A DNA stretch of 58,662 nucleotides from Acetothermia bacterium UBA7521 (lineage in GTDB: Bacteria > Bipolaricaulota > Bipolaricaulia > Bipolaricaulales > Bipolaricaulaceae): positions 1-58,662 of the forward strand of contig DLNB01000011.1 in assembly GCA_002479455.1 (NCBI GenBank), in the 5' to 3' direction. Made by a program: the position numbers and the translations under genes. The notes under the pieces are model-generated. The model made no database searches. It was not told where the DNA came from and saw only the letters and a program-made list of their open reading frames with translations. Shown in pieces: positions 32,318 to 39,564 of the stretch. The stretch's first letter is position 1. The number at the start of each line of letters is the position of its first letter.

Positions 32318-33241
32318 ATGCGGCGAGCGTGGAGTGTGATCTGTGTAGCTGTTCTGGCGTTGGCGTGCGTGGGGCTCTCCTCTCCAAGGGTGGCGGTGGC
32401 TCCGTTCGTGGATCGGGCCGGCACCGGCCTCGCCAACATCGGCCCTGGGTTGGGGGAGATGCTGGGGCAGAGATTGGCGGCAGCCGGGCTGTTCGTGATC
32501 CCGCCGGCCGCGCTCCAGGCCTGGCTCAGCCAGACGGGCGGCGGGGTGTACCCCACAGGGATCATCCCCACACCGGACACCCAGGCGTGGCGAACAGCGT
32601 CGCTGGCGTTGGGAGCGGACGTTCTGATCCTGCCCTCCGTCGAGAAGTTCTACACGTCAACGATCGCGTTCACCCTGTTCCTGTTCACGGTCCGGGGGGC
32701 GTCGGTGCAGACCGACCTGCACGCGGAGGTGGTGCACCTGGCGACAGGAGCGGTCCAGAGCGTCACTGCTCATGGCGAAGCGTCGGGGGCAGCCTCGGTC
32801 GAGGTGCACATTCACTTCCCGTTCGACGTGTGCTCCGGCGGGTTCCGCACCAGCAAGGGCGTGTACTTCGACGGGGAGACGGTGCACATCGGCTACCGCG
32901 ACCCCGCCCCGCCGAACACCTACTACATTACGATCCACTCGTCGGCATCGCCCATCCCGAACTGGGCATCGGCCACCGCCTCGTCCACCGGGGCCGACCC
33001 GTGTGTGACGTGGACCTGGAATCAAGCCCTGCTGCCCCATGCGGGCCCCGGCGAGTACGTGGCCATCCTGTACCGCGTCCCGAGCCCGGTACCGATCGCA
33101 ACCCAGACGTTCATCATCAGCGCAGCGGCCGCGGTCGAGCTCGTGGTGGGGAGCGCCTCGTTCGCGTCCGCGCCGTGGGGCGAGGCCCTGAACCAGGCCT
33201 TGGATAGCTTGGCGGCGAAGCTCCTCCCCCTCGTGCGCTAG
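32318..33241 (+). CDS. Secreted protein with a CsgG-like N-terminal segment
   Basis: A 307-residue exported protein with a signal peptide (residues 1 to about 21). The start of the mature part, RVAVAPFVDRAGTGLANIGP followed by GEMLGQRLAAAGLFVIPPAA, resembles CsgG/FlgO-type proteins that build or decorate outer-membrane structures (variable stress-related lipoproteins). The central part carries CSGGFRTSKGVYFDGETVHI, a beta domain unlike CsgG. The last 40 residues are a helix (GEALNQALDSLAAKLLPLVR). The match is weak and the role is unknown. Confidence 0.6.
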   Translation: MRRAWSVICVAVLALACVGLSSPRVAVAPFVDRAGTGLANIGPGLGEMLGQRLAAAGLFVIPPAALQAWLSQTGGGVYPTGIIPTPDTQAWRTASLALGADVLILPSVEKFYTSTIAFTLFLFTVRGASVQTDLHAEVVHLATGAVQSVTAHGEASGAASVEVHIHFPFDVCSGGFRTSKGVYFDGETVHIGYRDPAPPNTYYITIHSSASPIPNWASATASSTGADPCVTWTWNQALLPHAGPGEYVAILYRVPSPVPIATQTFIISAAAAVELVVGSASFASAPWGEALNQALDSLAAKLLPLVR

Positions 33242-33389
33242 GGGCGGACTGCGGCTTCGGGGGGACGTGGTTGCCGAAGACGGCGTCCTCCCCGTTGAGG
33301 GCCGGCCTGGCTGCGTGGGGAAGGAGACTGGGAGGAAAGCATACCCAAGCTGTCCAGGTCTGGCCTCTGTGACCTTCAGGGCAGCGGGT

Positions 33390-33395
33390 TAGAAT
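33390..33395 (+). promoter_or_regulatory. -10 box of the lipid kinase gene
   Basis: TAGAAT at 33390-33395 lies 8 nt before the ATG at 33404, with no ribosome site, as in other apparently leaderless genes here. The -35 is not clear. Confidence 0.5.
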
Positions 33396-33403
33396 GCCGA
33401 GCC

Positions 33404-34279
33404 ATGGTACAGGTACAGGTAGTTCTCAACCCGGCGGCGGATCGCGGTCGGGCCGGGGAGCGTCGAGAAGAACTGCGTGGCGTTCTCGCCCAAGCCGGAG
33501 TGGACGCCAAGATCTCCCTGAGCGAGCGCCCGGGCCACGCCGTCGAGCTCGCCTGGGACGCGGTACGCGCTGGGGCGAAGGTCGTCGCGGCCGCGGGTGG
33601 GGACGGGACGATCCACGAGGTGGCGCAAGCCCTGGTGGGCACAGAGGCTGCGCTCGGGGTTCTTCCGATGGGCTCCGGGAACGATTACATCCGCGTGCTC
33701 GGCGTCCCGAAGGATCTCTCGGGCGCAGCGGCCGTCCTCGCCCGGGGCAAGGCGCGAACGGTGGACGTGGCGGACGTGAACGGCCAGTTCTCCCTGAACT
33801 CGTTTGGGATGGGCGTCGAGGGGCAGATCGCCGCCGACTACAAGCGGATGCGGTTCCTGAAGGGAGAGATCGGGTACCTCTACGCCACGATCCTCGAAGT
33901 GGTCCGGTTCCGGGCGTTTCGGGCCGAGGTCGAGGGTGACGGGTGGGCGTTCGCGGGGAAGCTCCTCTCCGTGTCGGTGATGAACGGGCCGTATGCCGGC
34001 GGGGGGTACCACCTTGCTCCCCAGGCCCACGTTGATGACGGGGTGCTCGACGTGGGCCTCATCGGCAACTACCCGCGGCTGGTGCGGTTTGTGGTGCTGC
34101 CCAAGACCCGCGATGGCACGTACCTCAACCTGGCGCGGGTCCACGCGAAGAAGGCCGAGCGGGTGAAGATCCGCAGCGACCGACCTCTCCCGGTGCACAT
34201 GGACGGGGAGCTTCTGCCGGAACCCGTTCAGGAGATCGAGGTTTCGCTGCGGCCCCAGGCTTTGCACGTGGTCGCCTGA
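33404..34279 (+). CDS. Diacylglycerol kinase family lipid kinase (DagK/YegS/LCB5)
   Basis: A 291-residue lipid kinase. The nucleotide-binding motif VVAAAGGDGTIHEVAQALVG and the following LGVLPMGSGNDYIRVLGVP are diagnostic for the DAGK catalytic family. The C-terminal half is the usual beta-sandwich (GGGYHLAPQAHVDDGVLDVG). The family phosphorylates diacylglycerol, undecaprenol-like lipids or sphingoid bases; the substrate here is not known. Confidence 0.9.
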   Translation: MVQVQVVLNPAADRGRAGERREELRGVLAQAGVDAKISLSERPGHAVELAWDAVRAGAKVVAAAGGDGTIHEVAQALVGTEAALGVLPMGSGNDYIRVLGVPKDLSGAAAVLARGKARTVDVADVNGQFSLNSFGMGVEGQIAADYKRMRFLKGEIGYLYATILEVVRFRAFRAEVEGDGWAFAGKLLSVSVMNGPYAGGGYHLAPQAHVDDGVLDVGLIGNYPRLVRFVVLPKTRDGTYLNLARVHAKKAERVKIRSDRPLPVHMDGELLPEPVQEIEVSLRPQALHVVA

Positions 34280-34463
34280 TCCTCGGAGGCGATGAGGAGC
34301 TTCGGGGCCCGCGGACCCCCTCGGTGCACGGCCTCCTGCAGGCGCGCCGCACGCAGGCGAGTCGGCGCACCACGCCACCCCTAACATGGAAGCCGCGAAA
34401 CCTGCTGTTCGGGGTCCGTTATTCGCTTCCCGAGATTCGGCATTTGTGGGATCAACCAAATCT

Positions 34464-34490
34464 CGTCGGGGACAAGCCCCGACGCTACAG
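34464..34490 (+). repeat. REP-like 21-nt palindrome, copy 1
   Basis: Arms CGTCGGGG and CCCCGACG around a 5-nt loop (34464-34484), followed by the tag CTACAG (34485-34490). Same architecture as three other copies in this window. Confidence 0.75.
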
Positions 34491-34530
34491 CCGACATGAA
34501 GCCCGGCGGCGCAGTAGATGGTAGGGGTTC

Positions 34531-34556
34531 CGTAGCGTCGCAGTCTGTCTGCGACG
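34531..34556 (-). repeat. REP-like 21-nt palindrome, copy 2 (inverted)
   Basis: Arms CGTCGCAG and CTGCGACG around a 5-nt loop (34536-34556), preceded by CGTAG, the near-complement of the CTACAG tag. So it is inverted relative to copy 1, 51 nt away. Confidence 0.75.
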
Positions 34557-34701
34557 GCCTTCTCGCCGGACTGATCACCGACTCCAGGTCCCACAGGCCG
34601 TCTTCAACCATGCTGCTAGCGAAGCTCGATCTCGTCTGGGTTTTCCGCACGCATCTCCCGGGTATCCCTATCGGCCGAGACACGAGGGTCCTCCATCGGC
34701 C

Positions 34702-34730
34702 TTGACAGGATGGGTTGTCCGTACTAGGAT
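34702..34730 (+). promoter_or_regulatory. Promoter of the arsR operon
   Basis: Perfect TTGACA (34702-34707), 17-nt spacer and TAGGAT (34725-34730). Transcription should begin about 20 nt before the arsR ATG. The region ATGCGGGCATTCGTGCAT just downstream has short ATGC/GCAT symmetry and could be the operator. Confidence 0.75.
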
Positions 34731-34757
34731 GCGGGCATTCGTGCATGGTTGTGCAAG

Positions 34758-35063
34758 ATGGCAAGTAACGCGACAGAGGCGGCTGAATCGGTTCTGAGCA
34801 CGATCGGCAAGGCCCTCGGCCACCCGGCCCGGGTGGAACTGCTGCGCCTTCTCGCGGACGGCGAGCGGTGCGGGTGCGAGTTCGTGCCCTCGCTCAACCT
34901 CGATCCGTCCGTCGTCTCGCGGCACCTCGCCGTTCTCTCGCGGGCGGGTCTGATCGTGTCGCGACGTGATGGAGTGCGGATCATGTGGCGGCTCGTCCGG
35001 CCCGACATCCCCCGCCTCCTGTCCTGTCTGGGTGCCCTGCGCTGCGCCGGGAAGACGGGATGA
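34758..35063 (+). CDS. arsR: ArsR-family metalloregulatory repressor
   Basis: A 101-residue winged-helix repressor. The recognition helix region is LDPSVVSRHLAVLSRAGLIV, followed by the wing SRRDGVRIMWRL. The GERCGCEFV segment has two cysteines (CxC) at the place of the arsenite-binding CVC pair of plasmid-type ArsR proteins, so As(III) or Sb(III) sensing is likely. It is the first gene of the arsenic/thiol island and overlaps the permease start (ATGA). It should repress its own operon until metalloid binds. Start chosen at the ATG 34758; no strong ribosome site. Confidence 0.87.
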   Translation: MASNATEAAESVLSTIGKALGHPARVELLRLLADGERCGCEFVPSLNLDPSVVSRHLAVLSRAGLIVSRRDGVRIMWRLVRPDIPRLLSCLGALRCAGKTG

Positions 35064-36373
35064 GGCGCGAACTGCGTCTGTCCCTCTTGCTGGGAGGCAC
35101 GTTCTTCGCTGCGTACCTCGTCCCGTGGTCTGCTCCGGTCGTGCAGAAGGCCCTGTCGGAGGCGTTCCTCCTCCTCCAGGACTACGCCCGGGAGCACGTG
35201 CTCACCTGTCTCATCCCAGCCCTGTTCATCGCCGGTGGGATCGCGGTGTTCGTGTCCCAGGCATCGGTCATCCGCTATCTCGGGTACGGGGCGCGGAAGT
35301 CCGTCGCCTACGGTGTGGCCTCAGTGTCAGGCATAGTGCTCGCAGTGTGCTCGTGTACGGTGCTCCCTCTGTTTGCGGGGATCTACAACCGCGGGGCGGG
35401 CCTCGGGCCGGCGACGGCGTTCCTCTACTCCGGCCCGGCGATCAACGTGTTGGCGATCATCCTCACTGCCCGGGTGCTGGGGCCGTCCCTCGGGATCGCT
35501 CGTGCGATCGGCGCGGTAGTCTTCTCGATCGTGATCGGGTTTGCGATGCACGCCTTGTTCAGAAAGGAAGAGAAGGCAAAGGCGGATGCCGCAGCCGCGC
35601 TGCCGACATCCTCTTCGCCGGTTCGCGCGCTCTGGAAGACGGTTGTTCTGTTCGCGCTCATGATCGCGGTGCTCGTGATCGCCAACGGGGGCCGACCGGC
35701 GGGCGTCACGGTGACGCTCCGCGACGGGTCCGTCGTCTCCGGCACCCGCGCCGGGGAGGACGCCTCCTCTCTTCTCGTGGTACCGGAAGGAGGGGAGGAG
35801 ATCGTTTCGTTGCCTAAGGCGGAGATCACTGGGGTGGGGTACAGCCCGTCGACCTATACCACCCTCTGGCGGTACCGGCACGCGTTGGCCGGGGTGTTCC
35901 TCGTCGCGCTGCTTGTTCTTCTCCCGTTCTGGGTCGGGAAGGAGGAAGGAGGGGCGTGGATTCGCTCCACGTGGAACTACGCGCTCCTCATCCTCCCGTA
36001 CCTGTTCGGCGGCGTCCTGGTGGCGGGGTTCCTCCTCGGACGACCGGGGGAGGAGGCGCTCATTCCCGTCCGGTGGGTTCAGGCCGCGGTGGGCGGGAAC
36101 TCGTGGCTGTCGTGCGCTGTGGCTTCGGTGGCAGGGGCGTTCATGTACTTCGCCACGCTCACCGAGGTCCCGATCCTCCAGGGGCTCCTTGGGTCGGGGA
36201 TGGGCCAGGGGCCGGCGCTCGCCCTTCTCCTCGCCGGGCCGGCACTGTCCTTGCCTTCGATGCTCGTCATCCGCCGGGTGCTTGGGACGAAGAAGACAGG
36301 GGCGTTCATCGTGCTCGTGGTGATGTTGTCCACCTTGGCGGGGAAGCTCTACGGGACGGTGGTGGGAGCGTGA
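35060..36373 (+). CDS. ArsP-type permease (DUF318) with an inserted soluble loop domain
   Basis: A 437-residue membrane protein of the ArsP_1/DUF318 permease family, linked to efflux of organoarsenicals or other metalloids. The N-terminal half has the conserved VCSCTVLPLFAGIYNRGAG (Cys97, Cys99) and FLYSGPAINV; the C-terminal half repeats the pattern with SWLSCAVASVAGAFMYF. Between the halves, residues about 210-262 form a small hydrophilic domain with VTVTLRDGSVVSGTRAG and SLPKAEITGVGY, resembling an Sm-like beta barrel. It is coupled to arsR by an ATGA overlap. Confidence 0.82.
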   Translation: MRRELRLSLLLGGTFFAAYLVPWSAPVVQKALSEAFLLLQDYAREHVLTCLIPALFIAGGIAVFVSQASVIRYLGYGARKSVAYGVASVSGIVLAVCSCTVLPLFAGIYNRGAGLGPATAFLYSGPAINVLAIILTARVLGPSLGIARAIGAVVFSIVIGFAMHALFRKEEKAKADAAAALPTSSSPVRALWKTVVLFALMIAVLVIANGGRPAGVTVTLRDGSVVSGTRAGEDASSLLVVPEGGEEIVSLPKAEITGVGYSPSTYTTLWRYRHALAGVFLVALLVLLPFWVGKEEGGAWIRSTWNYALLILPYLFGGVLVAGFLLGRPGEEALIPVRWVQAAVGGNSWLSCAVASVAGAFMYFATLTEVPILQGLLGSGMGQGPALALLLAGPALSLPSMLVIRRVLGTKKTGAFIVLVVMLSTLAGKLYGTVVGA

Positions 36374-36430
36374 GGCGGGGAGCCGTGTCACCTTGGGCGG
36401 GGGGAAACCAGAAGAGGCGAGGAGGTGTAG

Positions 36431-36679
36431 ATGCGCCGGATTGAGGTGTTTGGTGTCGGGTGCCCGAAGTGCAAGACGACGTTGCGGAACGCCGAGCAAG
36501 CGGTGGCCGAGCTGGGCGTGGAGGCGGAGGTCGTGAAGGTGGATGATCTGGGGCAGATGGCGGTGCGCGGGGTGATGATGACCCCCGCGCTGGCTATCGA
36601 CGGCCAGATCGTGGTTTCTGGCCATGTCGCTCCCGTGGCGGAGATCAAGAAGCATCTGGAAGCAAAGGAACGCAGCTAG
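36431..36679 (+). CDS. Small redox-active thioredoxin-like protein (CPKC)
   Basis: An 82-residue protein of the MTH895/TM0996 type mini-thioredoxins. The active site GVGCPKCKTT (Cys11, Cys14) is followed by a thioredoxin fold with the cis-proline segment GVMMTPALAIDG. These proteins are often found beside DUF318 permeases and ArsR regulators. It is cytoplasmic (no signal). GAGGAGGTG precedes the ATG. It may supply or accept electrons for the arsenic proteins. Confidence 0.9.
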   Translation: MRRIEVFGVGCPKCKTTLRNAEQAVAELGVEAEVVKVDDLGQMAVRGVMMTPALAIDGQIVVSGHVAPVAEIKKHLEAKERS

Positions 36680-36702
36680 ACCTGCGTCGCAAGGAGGAAC
36701 AG

Positions 36703-37773
36703 ATGAAGCGGATTGGATGTCTTCTGGTGGGGCTGTTGGTCCTGGGCACGGTGGCCCTGGCCAGCCCTAAGCTGACTGCAAGTCCCGAGCTGTACGACTT
36801 CGGCGTGGCGATGGACGGGGTGGTGGTCGAGTACCACGTGAACCTCACCAACAGCGGCACGAGCACCCTTACCATCAGCAACGTGAGCTACAACTGCTCC
36901 TGTACGAGCTACTCGCTTCCCAAACGGAGCATCGCTCCCGGCGAGACGGTGGCGATGACGGTGACATTCAGGACCGCGGGCTACAGCCGCTACGCGCAGC
37001 CCGTGTCCCAGACCCTGACCATCAACTCCAACGACCCCACCCGCCCCCAGCTTCCGGTCGTGGTGCGGGGAGTGGTGCGGACCATTGGCGCGCATGAGGG
37101 GGCGCCAGCGACACTTGACGCGGAGTTCTACGTTCTCGTGGACCTGCGGCCGGCCGATGCCTACGCTCAAGGGCGTCTGCTGGGAGCCGTGAACATCCCG
37201 TTCGCGGACCTCGCGGCACGGATGAACGAACTCCCGAAGAATCGGGTGGTCTACCTCTACGATGAGACAGGGATCCAAGCCGTTCAGGCGGGGCAAACGC
37301 TTCAGCAGAACGGGTTCCTGCTTGCTCGTGCGATCAGCGGAGGGCTGGCGCGGTGGTGGCTGGTCTACGGCGACCTCTTCTTCGCTTGGGCCCCGGGCGC
37401 TGCGCGGACGCCTCCGCTGGGGACTCCGTACTACGGAACGTTCAACGTCGTAGATCCAAGTCGGCTCGCCCAGAACTTCCTGTACCTGGTGGATATCCGA
37501 TCCTCGGAGGCGTTCGCGCTGGGGCACTTCCTGGGGGCCGAGAACATCCAGTTCACGGCGCAGGACGGGATCGCGACGTGGGTCGCTTCGCTGCCGCGGG
37601 CGGCCCCGGGTACAGCCCTGGCGATCTGGATCGTGGACGAGGACGGTTCCCAGGCAACCCCGATTGCCCAGTACCTCCAGGGACAGGGGTTCACCAAGGC
37701 CCGGGCTCTGCTCGGCGGGATCGCCGCCTGGCGCGCGGCGTACGGGGACACGCTCCTCTACCCCTCTCTGTGA
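36703..37773 (+). CDS. Secreted DUF1573 protein with two cysteine-less rhodanese domains
   Basis: A 356-residue exported protein: signal peptide (1 to about 20), a DUF1573 Ig-like domain (25-125; SPELYDFG and the conserved CSCTSYSLPK) and two rhodanese-fold domains (about 130-225 and 250-350). In normal rhodaneses the active loop starts with Cys-Arg. Here the loops read YDETGIQ and VDEDGSQ, so both lack the sulfur-carrying cysteine and are probably non-catalytic. AAGGAGG precedes the ATG. Its place in the arsenic/thiol operon suggests a periplasmic scaffold or binding role. Confidence 0.82.
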   Translation: MKRIGCLLVGLLVLGTVALASPKLTASPELYDFGVAMDGVVVEYHVNLTNSGTSTLTISNVSYNCSCTSYSLPKRSIAPGETVAMTVTFRTAGYSRYAQPVSQTLTINSNDPTRPQLPVVVRGVVRTIGAHEGAPATLDAEFYVLVDLRPADAYAQGRLLGAVNIPFADLAARMNELPKNRVVYLYDETGIQAVQAGQTLQQNGFLLARAISGGLARWWLVYGDLFFAWAPGAARTPPLGTPYYGTFNVVDPSRLAQNFLYLVDIRSSEAFALGHFLGAENIQFTAQDGIATWVASLPRAAPGTALAIWIVDEDGSQATPIAQYLQGQGFTKARALLGGIAAWRAAYGDTLLYPSL

Positions 37774-37784
37774 GGGTGTAGGTC

Positions 37785-38918
37785 GTGGGTTCCAAACACC
37801 CCCAGGCCCGGCGCGGGCCGGGTCTGGGGGTCTTTGAGCGGTATTTGACCCTGTGGGTCCTCCTCTGCATCGGAGTGGGGATTCTCTTGGGCAAGGCCGC
37901 ACCGGATGCGGCGCGGTTCCTCGACTCGCTGGCGATCCACGTCGGCGGAGCCCCGGTGGTGTCCATCCCGATCGCGGTTGCCCTGTTCTTCATGATGTAC
38001 CCGATCATGGTCAAGATCGACTTCGGCGAGGTTGTGCAAGCGGGGAAGAACGCGAAACCCGTCCTCCTGACGCTCATCGTCAACTGGGGGATCAAGCCGT
38101 TCACAATGCTCGGGATCGCCACCCTGTTCCTGGGGGTTCTGTTCCGTGGATTCCTGCCGGGGTTGGAGATCGTCAAGGATGGGACACAGGTCGAGCTGTT
38201 CCGGTCCTACATCTCGGGGGCGATCCTCCTCGGGATCGCGCCGTGTACGGCGATGGTCCTCGTGTGGGGGTTCCTCGCCCGCGGCAACCAGGGTCACACC
38301 CTGGTCATGGTGGCGATCAACTCCCTCACCATGCTCGTCCTGTACGGGCCACTGGGGAAGTTCCTCCTCGGGATCAACCAGATGCCGGTGCCGTGGCAGG
38401 CGCTTCTCCTCTCGATCGCGATCTACGTGGCGCTCCCGCTCGTGGCGGGCTACTTCACCCGCCGATTGGTGGTGAGATCGAAGGGCGAGGCGTGGTTCCG
38501 TGAGCGGTTCGTTCCCTGGCTCACGCCTGTGTCGGTGATCGCCCTCCTCCTCACCTTGGTCCTTCTGTTCACGTTCAAAGGGGAGACGATCGTTGGAAAC
38601 CCGCTGACAATCCTGTGGATCGCAATTCCGCTCTTCCTTCAGACGTGGCTCATCTTCGGGATCACGTACGGGTTGGCATGGTTGATGCGGTTTCGGTACG
38701 AGGACGCGGCGCCGGCGGCGATGATCGGCGCTTCGAACCACTTCGGGGTCGCCATCGCCACGGCGACGATGCTCTACGGCCTCTCGTCGGGAGCGGCGTT
38801 GGCGACAGTGGTCGGCGTTCTGATCGAGGTCCCGGTGATGTTGATGTTGGTCCGGGTCTGCCTGCGGACCCGAGGATGGTTCGCGCCCGGCGACCGACGG
38901 GCCCAGGAGGTGGCGTGA
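37785..38918 (+). CDS. acr3: Acr3-type arsenite efflux permease
   Basis: A 377-residue ten-helix transporter of the Acr3/BART family that exports As(OH)3 using proton motive force. Recognised by FERYLTLWVLLCIGVGILLG, MYPIMVKIDFGEV, the conserved cysteine in GIAPCTAMVLVWG and EDAAPAAMIGASNHFGVAIA. The GTG at 37785 is the only upstream start, but a strong hairpin (37799-37836) covers codons 5-16, and homology begins at about residue 17, so a downstream non-standard start is possible. The stop is joined to the next gene (TGATG). Confidence 0.92.
   Translation: MGSKHPQARRGPGLGVFERYLTLWVLLCIGVGILLGKAAPDAARFLDSLAIHVGGAPVVSIPIAVALFFMMYPIMVKIDFGEVVQAGKNAKPVLLTLIVNWGIKPFTMLGIATLFLGVLFRGFLPGLEIVKDGTQVELFRSYISGAILLGIAPCTAMVLVWGFLARGNQGHTLVMVAINSLTMLVLYGPLGKFLLGINQMPVPWQALLLSIAIYVALPLVAGYFTRRLVVRSKGEAWFRERFVPWLTPVSVIALLLTLVLLFTFKGETIVGNPLTILWIAIPLFLQTWLIFGITYGLAWLMRFRYEDAAPAAMIGASNHFGVAIATATMLYGLSSGAALATVVGVLIEVPVMLMLVRVCLRTRGWFAPGDRRAQEVA
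37799..37836 (+). terminator. Strong hairpin at the 5' end of acr3
   Basis: CCCCCAG pairs with CTGGGGG and CCCGGC with GCCGGG around a GCGG loop, followed by TCTTTG. It looks like an intrinsic terminator lying between the DUF1573 gene and the region where Acr3 homology begins, and could act as an attenuator. Confidence 0.7.
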
Positions 38919-39376
38919 TGCGCTGGCGTGGTCTTGTTCTTCTTCTCTTCGGTGTGGTGTCCTTGGGCGCGGCGGCCGAGGTCGACCTCCACTACTTCTG
39001 GTCCGCGACGTGCCCGGACTGTATGGTGATGAAAGCGTACTTGGCTGGCCTACAGGAGGCGCATCCCGAGCTGAGGGTCGTGTCGTACGAGGTCACGTTC
39101 AGCCCGGACAACTGGCGGCGGATGGTGACCCTTGCCAGGGAATACGGACTGGCAAAGGAGAGCGTCCCCACCGTGTTCGTGGGGAACCTCGCCGTCGTCG
39201 GAGTAGGCCTGGCCGTGGAGCTCCAGATCGAGGAGGAGGTCCTCCGCTGCCGAGCCGAAGGGTGCCCGTCGCCGCTGGAGCGTCTCCCGACCAGCCTCCG
39301 CCGGGTCCTCAGCCCGCTGGAGGTCTTGCTCATCCTGGCCGTGGGCGTGGCGGTCCTCCTGCTCGTGTGGAAGTGA
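38918..39376 (+). CDS. Membrane-tethered thioredoxin-like protein (CPDC)
   Basis: A 152-residue exported thioredoxin-fold protein. After a signal peptide (1-20) comes LHYFWSATCPDCMVMK with Cys32 and Cys35, then the cis-proline region KESVPTVFVGNLAVVG. A C-terminal helix (LSPLEVLLILAVGVAVLLLV) would anchor it, so it should face the periplasm. CAGGAGG precedes the ATG, which overlaps the acr3 stop. It is a likely electron partner of the CcdA-type protein encoded next. Confidence 0.85.
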   Translation: MRWRGLVLLLFGVVSLGAAAEVDLHYFWSATCPDCMVMKAYLAGLQEAHPELRVVSYEVTFSPDNWRRMVTLAREYGLAKESVPTVFVGNLAVVGVGLAVELQIEEEVLRCRAEGCPSPLERLPTSLRRVLSPLEVLLILAVGVAVLLLVWK

Positions 39377-39564
39377 CGGTGAAGAAGCGCATCCCGTTCC
39401 TGTGCACGTACAGCTCCGCGGAAAGAGGCGGCACGCGCACACATCCTTCCCTGACCCGGCTTCGGCTCGGGGAAGCGAGGAGGAACAGCGGGAGGCATTC
39501 CGTCGGGTTCGGGATACGTTGTGGACCTGGATTGGGGAGAGATTCGTCGAAGGGGGCGAGCGGC

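Larger units (their letters stand above)
34280..34757. other. Non-coding gap with palindromic repeats before arsR
   Basis: This 478-nt gap holds no convincing gene. It contains two 21-nt palindromic repeats (34464-34484 and 34536-34556) and, at its right end, the arsR promoter. The first 180 nt after the lipid kinase are GC-rich without a clear terminator. Confidence 0.6.

Noticed and set aside
34735..34760. Defined ArsR operator
   Set aside because: Only 4-nt symmetry is visible (ATGC/GCAT), too little to call an operator without binding data or a second site.
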